Assembly (NCBI RefSeq): GCF_020882245.1
Contig: NC_083598.1
Span: 76,885,714-76,949,713 of the forward strand
Direction of reading: 5' to 3'
From: Rhopalosiphum padi
Lineage: Eukaryota > Arthropoda > Insecta > Hemiptera > Aphididae
DNA length: 64,000 bases
Part shown: positions 44,041 through 53,439 of the stretch, piece after piece
Position numbering within the stretch: position 1 is the first letter of the stretch
Layout of the letters: the number at the start of each line of letters is the position of its first letter
Notes under the pieces: generated by a model
The model's input: only the letters and a program-made list of their open reading frames with translations
Database searches by the model: none
What the model was told of the DNA's origin: nothing
Made by a program: the position numbers and the translations under genes

Positions 44041-45780
44041 AAAAATGTATGTCCAAATGGTTTATCATTGGTGTGCAATATTGGTGATGTACTGCACCCG
44101 CATAGGTGTGCATAATATATTAACCGCATACCCATATCACAATATACCTAGTACCTACGTACCGTACGGATCTGTGCAGAAAGCAGTCTGTCGACAACAT
44201 TGTCGGTCACAAAAAGTTCGTCCACGATAAACATCCAAAATCCGGTAAACGTACATTTATCCGGCGGTCAGCGTCATTTGTCTTACAATAATATTATGCC
44301 ATTGTTTCATATTATGCGCTTATTTTTATTATTTTATTCCCCGGCCATCGTCGTTTGTGTACCACACATACATAATGTTTTATACTTTTCGTTTTTACTC
44401 GCGCACACGACGACGACGACCATTTGGAAACCGATGTCTGGAACATTTTCCCGGGGAATACGATCAATTCGGAATGATAAAATTACGTTTTACCGCCCCG
44501 GGGTCCGCAGGTTATGTGCACATTTCGCAGGGCGTAACCGTTTTCCATAAAAGTTTAGCCACCCGCCGCCCACGCGTATATACATACAGCCGCCGCCACT
44601 ACTACACACGCTATACACACTATTGATCGTCGCCGACGTTTTTCCCTCGCACGCCGCCCCGACCCCATCGTACGCCGATATATACGTACCTCACCTACCC
44701 GGATTCTGTGTAAGCACCGGCTGACGACCCCTCCTCGATATTCTCCCGTAATTTTATATCGCACACACGCACAAGACGCGAACGTATACCATGTACAAGG
44801 TTTTTATATGGATTTTACCCCGCTGGGCTAAAAAGAGGGCTACCGCCGGTCGGCGTTTTTCCTTAACGCGTTTCGTATCCGAAAATCGAACACGGCGTCG
44901 CGAAGAATGTAAAACGGCGTGCAACTACGTCCGTTGTATAATATGTCGCCCGCGCAAGTATATACGAAGAATTAGCGTGCCGGCGTGTGCGGAAACGAAA
45001 CGACTTTTACGGCATTTTATTTGTTTTACACCAATAATGTGGGTATTAATAATAATATTATCGTCGGTACACGCGGTGGCGGTTCTTACGGTTTATTATA
45101 AACCTACGCACGCCAAATGCTCGTATATATTCGAGCATTACACGACGACGAAGACGACGGTTTGTGTGTACACACGACAGCGTAAAGTATATTGGGTACT
45201 ACGTCGGTATAAAAAGAAAAAAAAACACAAAACTTTAACGTGATATCGCGTGATTTACTCAGTATTATACGAGACGCACAAACACACACACACACACTGG
45301 CACGCTGCTATATAGGACAAAAAAGCGTCTAAACCTATAGCGTGTATATTATATAAACGTATATACTTGTAGGCACCTATGTATAAAAAATATATACCAC
45401 GAAGAACCTTCTCCTCGAATATATGAAACTATATATATATACGCCAATCACACCAAGCACATGGTCACACGCGTATGTGTATATCGGTACACGTTGTTTC
45501 GCTACACGAACGACGACAATGTCTGCAGTATACCATATACCGTCGTTATCACGTATGTAAATGATGATATTAACAAAATTCCCCGAAATGAGTATCCACG
45601 AACCCGGAAAGTTATTACGAAGATAACGTAGCCAGATGTCGGCGTGAGCTAAGTAAAAAAAAAATCTACAAAACTCTTCGATTATAGCTCGCAGTGATTC
45701 CTAGAATTCGTGAAGAACCTGTGTAGATCCGGGGGCAAATAATATTCAGAAGCCCGCGTTAACGTTCATTCAAACAGTCT
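44040..45780. other. largest CpG-richer island of the 3' flank
   Basis: About 1.2 kb of CpG-rich DNA with long overlapping frames on the plus strand, including 44,200-44,550, 44,357-44,626 and 44,791-45,243. Low TAA density explains much of the openness. The 150-codon frame at 44,791 is discussed as a finding. No known domain is visible. An AC repeat ends the island. Confidence 0.45.
45282..45297. repeat. (AC)8 microsatellite
   Basis: A perfect AC repeat at the right end of the 44.0-45.3 kb CpG-rich region. Confidence 0.9.
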
Positions 45781-48700
45781 GTGCGTGATAACTACCCGAC
45801 AATTTTATAGCTGATAAAAAAATATTGTTTACTACAGGTAATATGTGGTATATAATACATCAAATTCAACTGTTAAACTATAAGATCGTCATAATAAATA
45901 TTATAATTTATATTATTTAATATAGATGTATTTTAAAATTTTCACAAGTCCAACATTTTTTTGTTAAAAAGTAATTCAAAATGTTGATGATAATATTGTA
46001 AAAATATAATTATTATTTATTTTAAACACAATTTTTGTGGACCCTAAAATCCATTTTTCAAACATAGCTATGTTGACTTATTATTTAGAACAGATCATTT
46101 CTACGACCGACAAAACGGAAACGGTATCTTTAAACTCCCCGCTGCACTGTTCACTACGACAGACCATAACGCTATGACATTTCACAGATTGTGGAAATGT
46201 ATTGGTTTATAATCGCCAACCGGGTCGTCAATCGAGTCGTGTATTTCGTGGAATGCCAACAGAAACATGGAAATCGCAGAGGCGCAGTCAAACATTTCGA
46301 ATCGCGATTATCTACAGTGAGAGTAGGTTGTAGCAAACTAGTTTTTGACGTTTAACACGTTCAGTGATTATACAATATTTTAAAAATATTTTCATACCAT
46401 AGTTGCAAGGAAAATAGATTTCTATTAAGACACAGAAACCAATAAAATATTTTAATCTCGAATTATTTCATTAAATATTTTTTTAAGCGTACAATGTTTT
46501 ATTAAAATACATTCATAGATAATACAATTATTATTTTAATAATACGTATATGGATAATAAAAATATAGTGCAATTCGTTAATAATCATCGAAAAATTAAA
46601 TTGTCAAGAGTTTTAACAAACCCTAAGATTTCGAAAAACGGGATTATAATATTTTATTCAAGTTTAACTCCGTGACCTCATTTTCACATTGAAATTAAAA
46701 TACGTTTTAAACATACACACAATTATATAAGTACTTGTTCTTGTACGGAACTTAACTCGTTTGATAAAGAACACAATTTACCGCTACAAATACATGGGGT
46801 AAAAATTATAAATACTTAATAAGTCCGCCGACTTGGTTTTCATTTAGCACTATAAGATTTGTTATATATAGTAATATTTGTTATTGTAATTTTTTTTATA
46901 CTACGCGATGTTTAAAACATTGTGTTCTTGCCTTAATATGCTGAAACGACGTAAACCTACAGCTTTATAGATATCTATAACTAACCGTTAATTTGTGTTG
47001 AATCTTAAATAACATATAACTTATAAGTTATAAGTATGCAACATTTATAAATACCTACTAACGCGCGTCATGTACCTATGGAGACACGCATATACAACAC
47101 AACTCTGTGCTTATGTCGGAATATGAATATTTACTGCACGAGCCAAGACCATTTTTTACGAACACGCTCTTATAATATACTCAAGAACAACACACAAGGT
47201 ACCTCTATTATTTAAGTAGGTTTAATAACGCACTACAATATAATATTACACAAGCGTTTTTTAATTTAATGTTTATGTAAAATATAATATAATATTGTTT
47301 ATTGCGGCGCCACAAAGTATTTTTTTCTAAGAGTTCTGATACTTCAAGAATGAACGTAGACTATTAAGTATTATTGGTAGGTGGTACTTCCTATTAAACA
47401 CGACAAAAATATTTCTTCTCCATGTAGCTCGTAGGTATACTATGAAAAAAAATTTAAAAAAATAAATGCTACTACTATTTAATTAAATCCAATCCAGTAT
47501 CGAATCCGTCTGATTTCAATTTAATGAATAATTTGTTGTTTTCCAGGACGTGCTTTTTGAACAAACGCAGCGATGGCGCGCGTAGCGTACTTACTGCAAT
47601 GAAATCGTTTTCATAAAAATGTTCAAGATTTGTCCAAATTATCGATAAAATAAAATATAATAATATAATAAAATCATCGTTAAAATAGATGAATTTCAAA
47701 AAATATACGTATTATATTGCACTGAATTTAAGCTTGTTTAATTGTCAAAAAATAAAAATAAATTGTACACTTGAAAAACAAAACATTATTATTGTTTAAA
47801 ACTAACATTTCATTACAAAAAAAAAATGAACAATAGCCTACAGTGTTGCACTACTCTTATATATGTATTTACAGATTAAGTACATCCATTAAAATAATTT
47901 ATGCTATATATGCGTGTATTATAATATATATATACGCATATGTAAACGTATTTATATATTATCGTAAACACACTACGCTAAAAACTGCATACACTAGACA
48001 GAGAAAAAAAGTCAACGTATCATTATTATATATAAGTAATAAATATAGTTAAAAAATATTAGTCTTAGCAGATCGACTTTTCACACATTATATTATAATT
48101 TATAATATATATAAATATATTCATTAATGCTATTTACGTATTTGTCTTTCGTTTTAATAACTTTCACTTAGCTTTACGGTTTAAATTGGTGTAAAACAAC
48201 AAAATATATTATTTTTTAACAATAATGACGATATAAGAATATTAATATCATATTTCCATGTATTAAATCTGACAACAAAATGGTTTTGCTGAAATTATTT
48301 TTTTTAAATTATTATAGGAATTCTATGTCGTTTCGATAAACTTTTGACATTCGAATAGTACAATTTAAAAAACCTACCCTGAATCTATAATTACGTATAT
48401 ATGTGGATATAAACAAAAATCATTTCCAATGTATGTCTCAGATGGCCTTAAAAATATAATATGCATAAACGCTTATTAGGTACCTATATATTATGTTAAA
48501 TTACAATATTTTAATACGTATATAATTTTTAAAATTATTCAATCAATCTAAATAATAGTCTAAACGCTCGCGATAAACATCTTAATATCTATATAGAAGC
48601 TGTTTACAAATTTTGAATTTTGGATAGGCCTAAAATATATGTTTTAGATTGTCGGAATTACGACCGATTTATATATAGGCGTAATAAAAAAAAATATATA

Positions 48701-49440
48701 TAGAGATATATCATACAAATGAAAACAAAACAAAATAATAATAATAATAATATTAATAATAAAAATAAAAAAAAACTTCAGTATACAAAAAAATAATTAA
48801 ATATATATTAATTGAATAGTTTATTATTATGTTTAATCGTAAGAAAAATTGTAAAAATAAATTAATATTAATAAAGCATTAATCTATATATATTTACATA
48901 AAAGTCGGGGGAAAATACTTTACTCGGTAAACATCAGGATGTATTTGGTCATTTTCTTTTATGTATTTATCTCGTTAAATAAAACCTACACGACGAGTAT
49001 AAACAAACAAATTATATTATAATATATTACGCTTAATGATAGAAGTAAAGAAACAATATTTATCTAGGAATATGAACATAAAAAGAACCAGCTAAACGAT
49101 ATTACCGTGGTAAATGTAATAAAAACTAAAAAAAAAAAAAATAAAAAAATATTGATCACAACATACGAGGAAAGAAAATGATAAAATAAAAACGTAATAG
49201 ATTTGAACGAAAACGTCAGTGAAAAAAACGTATACAAACTTGAACCAGAAGAAATCGGCGAAAACGTAACTCCGCCGTTCGGAAACTTAAACGAAACAAA
49301 AATGATATGGAACAGGAAAAAATAAAAAGGAAAGTCGTACACGGTTTACGCGCCTGAATTAAACATAACAAACAAACATAAATTAATAAAAAAATCGTAT
49401 CGTTACAAACGAAACAATATCGTATCATGTATAATATAAT
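45780..49440. other. AT-rich non-coding block
   Basis: It has a CpG-richer patch at about 46,080-46,320 and a small one at 47,560-47,590 containing GCGATGGCGCGCG. Between 48.7 and 49.4 kb it is dominated by poly-A and AAT repeats. No credible gene. Confidence 0.65.
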
Positions 49441-50146
49441 ATTATTATAATAATAATACTTGCGAAGTAGGAACAACGTCGGCCGCCGTTTGAAAATACC
49501 TCGGAATAATGTATCTAAAAAACGGACCCCGGCATGATATCCGCGAGTCCCGAACGAAGTATACCTGTACCCGTCGTTGCACCACGCGACCTTTACACAC
49601 CGGGTGCGGACGAAAAAAATGAGAACAATCTTCTCCACCGCCATTGTCGTGACAACTGTACAAATGTATTTAATGTGGAGGAGAGTGTAGGAATGAAAAC
49701 CCCATGCGTTATTAGGGGTACAGTATAGGTACAGGTAAAAACACTGAGAAATCGACAGACAGCCAATTAAATAATATTGTGGCGGTCCGACCAGCGATTC
49801 CGCACAGGTTTCCGGATACCGGATACAAGGGTTTTTACGTATATTTACGAACGGAATTTTTATACTTTTATGGGCGCGAAATGCGTATATATAATATAAA
49901 TAATATTATCAAAATATATATCAAACAATAATATGAGTCGTAAGACGAAGAATTAAGACGAAAAAAAAAATAAGTAATAAACATCATATTATAATATTAT
50001 CATTATAGTTTATAGTTTATAGAAGAATACATAAAGAGGCGATCCCCGCGCTGATCAAACAACGGCCGCAATATTGATTATTAATATTATACTAACAATA
50101 ATAATTGCGGAGTCGTAGACCTTCGCGGTGACCGAGGGAAGCGATT
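49440..50146. other. region 3' of the candidate abd-A poly(A) signal
   Basis: A GC-richer stretch at 49,470-49,660 contains ACCGCCATTGTCG (PHO-like) and GTTGCACC, followed by AT-rich DNA. It could be part of a longer abd-A 3' UTR or a separate regulatory element. The minus-strand frame 49,216-49,644 (142 codons) is Phe/Leu-rich without recognisable features. Confidence 0.4.
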
Positions 50147-50152
50147 TTTATT
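50147..50152 (-). terminator. candidate polyadenylation signal AATAAA for abd-A
   Basis: TTTATT on the plus strand reads AATAAA on the minus strand and is the first canonical hexamer I find downstream of the abd-A stop. AATAAA is frequent in DNA this AT-rich, so its use is uncertain. Confidence 0.3.
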
Positions 50153-50651
50153 CTCTCGGACAGTCAATATTTTTCTCAAATATTTATAGTACTAGTAAAA
50201 AACGGACAGAGAAATGTAGGCCTACGAATGTGAAAATCGCGTCGTTTCTCGTGCCGAAACATTTATCGAGAAAAATACTTTCTTGACAAAACGTTTTTTA
50301 TATTATATTAGTAAAATATTTTTTTTCCGTTTTTTTTCTTTTTCTAGTCCTTAATGCTAATATTATAATTAGTTATTATTTAAATTAACTGTCTATATGA
50401 ATGTAATATATAATATGTATAAATATTATGTAAGAATAGTTTGTATATATATATATATAAAGAGAATAAATATATTATATATATTTATAAATTATTTACG
50501 TATTTTTCGAATCGAAAGAGAAATTCTATACAACGTTATTATCAAAACAATAACAATAATAATCATGCGACATGTAATTATAATTTATCATTATTATTAT
50601 TATTACTCTATTACTGTGCGCGAAACGTCGTCGCTGGCTAGCCCGCGGCGT
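50147..50651 (-). other. probable abd-A 3' UTR
   Basis: AT-rich sequence directly follows the TAA stop, with TA-rich tracts and no long ORF. The nearest canonical AATAAA on the minus strand lies about 500 bp downstream. Insect abd-A 3' UTRs are often longer and miRNA-targeted, so the true end may be further left. Confidence 0.4.
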
Positions 50652-51112
50652 TTACGTTTTGGCTTTGAGCATGTCGGCGGATCCTTTGTCCAGACCGCCC
50701 ATCTGCAGCTTGTGCTGCTGCTGATCGTGAGACATCTGATGGTGCGACATTTGCTGCTGCTGCTGCTGTTGCTGTTGCTGCTGCTGCTGTTGCTGTTGTT
50801 GCTGTTGGTGCATACCGCCGCCACCGCCTACTACGTCCATTTTCGTGTGATCCTGCTTTTTGGCCTGTTCGTCCCGTTCCCGGCGGGCCTGCTCGTTGAT
50901 CTCCTTGACAGCCCGCAACTCCTTCTTGAGTTTCATCCGCCTGTTCTGGAACCAAATCTTGATCTGTCGCTCGGTCAGGCACAAGGCGTGCGCGATCTCG
51001 ATCCTCCGCCTCCGGGTCAAATAGTGATTGAAATGGAATTCCTTTTCCAGCTCCAGCGTCTGGAATCTGGTGTATGTCTGCCGACCGCGACGACGCGGGC
51101 ATCCGTTCGGAC
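50652..51112 (-). CDS. abd-A: abdominal-A, 3'-terminal homeobox exon (partial gene)
   Basis: This is the last coding exon of the Hox transcription factor Abdominal-A, which specifies abdominal segment identity and binds TAAT-type DNA sites, alone or with Extradenticle. The visible part is 152 full codons plus two bases of a split Gly codon, ending in TAA. The 60-residue Antp-class homeodomain spans visible residues 6-65 (nt 50,916-51,095), with the WFQNRR recognition helix (Gln50, Asn51). The preceding GPNGCP and the residues TRFQ, HFNHY and RIEIAH separate it from Ubx, which has TRYQ, HTNHY and RIEMAH. An abd-A/UbdA-type peptide (RAVKEINEQARRERDEQ) follows. After a Gly run come 19 uninterrupted Gln (102-120), then a His/Gln-rich tail and the terminal LDKGSADMLKAKT, resembling the LDK-D-LKA end of Drosophila Abd-A. 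GC content and codon use differ sharply from the flanks. The N-terminal exons are outside the window. Identification is near certain; the exact 5' exon boundary is inferred from the acceptor site. Confidence 0.97.
50751..50807 (-). repeat. abd-A: polyglutamine-coding CAG/CAA repeat in abd-A
   Basis: Fifty-seven bases encode 19 consecutive Gln with mixed CAG and CAA codons. It starts after Met-His and ends before MSHHQ. It lies C-terminal of the homeodomain, where Drosophila Abd-A also has Gln-rich sequence. Mixed codons argue for some purifying constraint on the protein tract rather than a fresh pure-CAG expansion. Length polymorphism is likely. Confidence 0.93.
50916..51095 (-). other. abd-A: homeobox within the abd-A exon
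   Basis: This stretch encodes the complete 60-residue homeodomain, from RRRGRQTYTR to RMKLKKEL, with no insertion or missing position. Helix 3 carries Ile47, Gln50, Asn51 and Met54, the usual DNA-contacting set of Antp-class proteins. As far as I recall the family, it looks identical to insect Abd-A homeodomains; I could not run an alignment. Confidence 0.95.
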
Positions 51113-51150
51113 CTGTGGACAAAAAAAAATCAAACAGACGCTCGTTAAAG
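51113..51150 (-). other. 3' splice acceptor region of the abd-A homeobox exon
   Basis: Read on the minus strand, a run of nine T and then GTCCACAG ends at 51,113, immediately before GTCCGAACGG of the exon. The AG at 51,114-51,113 puts the junction after the first base of a Gly codon (phase 1), giving G|GPNGCP continuity as in insect Abd-A proteins. CTTTAAC at 51,150-51,144 is a plausible branch-point match about 30 nt upstream. Confidence 0.85.
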
Positions 51151-52413
51151 GTTCTTCAAAAAAGTTGTAATGGGCTTATACATTATATAGAACAATATCA
51201 ACTCCTGGACTACGGTACCGTCTCGGGCAATCCTTCTAGGATATTGAATAGAAAGTGGTGCAAAAGCTTAAATCTTAACTGACCCATCTCATACGTAGGG
51301 AATATAATTTAGACTAATTAATTAATAAATAAAGTGTCGCCATCGGGTTGTCGCTTTTTTTCGTATACATCATTTCATATATCACATTATAACTGCACTA
51401 GTGGTTACTGAATAAGAAGTTGTTAACAATACAGTGCGACTGATTGCGAGTTCAAATACATGCGCGACAATAGTCGGTATACACGGTGTGCGTGGAATTC
51501 GAACGTAGAAGTTTTAAGTCCTCATGATACATCATTCTGTATAAATAACATACGAAAACACTATAACATAAGCTGACTATCGAGGCAATAGGTTAGGTTA
51601 GATACACCATCATCAATTTTTACCGGGAACAGTGTAAAAATCTATCATCATTATTACGCCCAAATATATACACACATTTTACAAAATACACGCGAATATA
51701 TCGGGTTTGAATACCAGACGATCGCTGGTTTTTCGTATAACAATATTACGCACGGTTAATCTACAGACTTCAAAAAATAAACATGAAAAATACTTGTTAA
51801 AAATATAGAGGTATAGAAAGATTTGTTCACGATAATATAATTATACATAATTCGTAACCTTAGACTCTAAGGCTTAGAGTATACTCTATGTTCGTAACTA
51901 TATAGGTTCTTTCCGGAGAAACGGAAAAACAATATTGATAAAAAGTCGAAAAAGGTTATAAATTGTTACTTTGTTTAATGCGTTGTTTAGGCTAATTACT
52001 CTGATACGTGTATAATTGTACAATACGAGTAGGTATTATGTATTTATGTATAATATACTATGTTTTCATTTATTTATATGGATATTTTTTTATATGGCTT
52101 ATGCATTTTACTCGGCAAACGAAATGCCTATTGACTATTATTATACACCAAGTTATATAAAATCCCTATAATACATCTGTCAGCCGCAGTACCCTTATAT
52201 AGAAGCGTATGTGAATCAGCAGGAAGTTTACAGTGCAACAATTAATAAACAAACGATAGTCGTACAATAACACACAGCCGTTCGTTACAGCCTAACCTAT
52301 TTATACATATATTTATTAGCTATTGTTTCACGGTAGAAATAAAAAGACACATTAAGTGCACATGGTCGGAAATCGTGCTCCGACGTCGTCGTAGGTGGTC
52401 GAATGGAGACGAG

Positions 52414-52730
52414 ATCGATATGGACCAGAAGAACTTCATTGCCGTCAAGGTTGCGATAAATCGTTTAGACCCCTATATTAGTTTGGGGCCCGAAGGGGTA
52501 GTAAAAAAAGTTGAACGCGAAGGGTTCGATCGATTTCGGGCGTCTGTATGATTTTTGGGGAAACAACAGAGAAGTTTATCGTAGAACTGCCGTTTATTAT
52601 AGGGATTAAAACTCAAAAAGTCGACTTTGGGTAATAAGAAGTTGCACGCGCGTTGCACAAGTCGCACAGGATTAGATGACAAAAGGATAGTGGCGTACTG
52701 CGAATGGCGATCGATCGAAAACGGTGCAAC
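52414..52730. promoter_or_regulatory. ATCGAT and GTTGCAC motif array in the abd-A intron
   Basis: A GC-richer block 1.3 kb 5' of the homeobox exon carries ATCGAT at 52,414, 52,529 and 52,710. It also carries GTTGCAC at 52,641 and 52,652, the variant GTCGCAC at 52,661, and an inverted copy (GTGCAAC) at 52,724-52,730. Spacing of the direct copies is 11 and 9 bp, close to one helical turn. ATCGAT is a DREF/BEAF-like core and GTTGCACAA resembles a C/EBP half-site. The minus-strand ORF 52,473-52,754 overlaps the block. Confidence 0.25.
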
Positions 52731-53051
52731 AGACACCGGCATAGCAGAGCTCATCTAACCCCTTTGGCGTGGATGAGAGCGAAAGGGTTCATGTACGTAT
52801 CCATTACATTTCGTAAAATAACGTTAACTATGCACATATAATACAGAGAGACTGACCCGTTCCTAAATGCACTTGTACGTTTCATAAATACGATTTACCA
52901 ACATTACGATATTATACATGATATAAATAGGTACGAGCGTTATTTAAGACATTCACTGTGTTATATTTTAATATTGTATACGCGTGTTGAGGAATTCGCG
53001 AAAGGTGTGCAACGGCGGCAATAATATTAAAATACACCGACACTGTGTCCC

Positions 53052-53238
53052 TGCACCGCCGCCGCGGATGGCCGTGCCGGGAATTCACCGCGCGCTCTTT
53101 AATGGCGCCACCACCAAGGGCGGAGACTGCGGCGGTCGCCATGGTTACGCCGGGTAGACCGCCGAGAGGGTCCTATTTCTCTCTCTCACCCACCCACTCA
53201 CAAAAAGCCTCACTCTCTGTCTTATTTTCTCTCGCTCA
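53052..53238. promoter_or_regulatory. candidate Polycomb/trithorax response element in the abd-A intron
   Basis: A GC-rich block sits in the intron about 2 kb 5' of the homeobox exon. It contains three PHO/YY1 cores (ATGGC at 53,068 and 53,102; GCCAT at 53,138), GAGA-factor cores (GAGAG at 53,164; CTCTCTCTC at 53,179-53,187; CTCTCT at 53,213; CTCTC at 53,229) and two Zeste-type CRCTCR words (CACTCA at 53,195; CGCTCA at 53,233). This PHO, GAF and Zeste combination is the classic composition of Drosophila bithorax-complex PREs. It could instead be a CpG-rich promoter of an intronic non-coding RNA. Function is inferred from motif density only. Confidence 0.35.
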
Positions 53239-53414
53239 TATTATCATCTCGGTCGGCTCCCGTATGAGAGTATATTCTCGTACACGACGAGGACGACCAC
53301 CGCTGCCGCCACCACCGAGTCTTTCGAGACGAACCGAGGTTGCCTTTTTTTCCACACGCAGATTAACGTATAGATACTTGTATACAATATAGCGCCCAAA
53401 TAATAATGTTTAAT

Positions 53415-53437
53415 ATTATTATTATTATTATTATTAT
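53415..53437. repeat. (ATT)n microsatellite in the abd-A intron
   Basis: About 23 bases of perfect ATT repeat, right of the candidate PRE block. Confidence 0.93.
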
Positions 53438-53439
53438 AC

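Noticed and set aside
1..50146. Search for Ubx exons (homeobox or YPWM) on the minus strand
   Set aside because: No homeodomain frame is present and no CATCCA is followed by NGGRTA, so Ubx coding exons are not in this window.
50638..51102. 154-codon minus-strand ORF in another frame, Ala/Thr-rich
   Set aside because: It overlaps the homeobox in the wrong frame; openness is due to GC-rich codons of the true frame.
51113..51122. Upstream extension of the homeobox frame to a TTG start
   Set aside because: These bases are the intronic acceptor (GTCCACAG); a eukaryotic TTG start is not needed since the exon is spliced.
50397..51170. 257-codon plus-strand ORF with a poly-Leu run
   Set aside because: It is the antisense shadow of the abd-A exon; the Leu run is the complement of the Gln repeat and the left part is low-complexity.
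51588..51602. AGGTTAGGTTAG, like the insect telomere repeat TTAGG
   Set aside because: Only about two units; TTAGG-like words are common in this DNA and no array is present.
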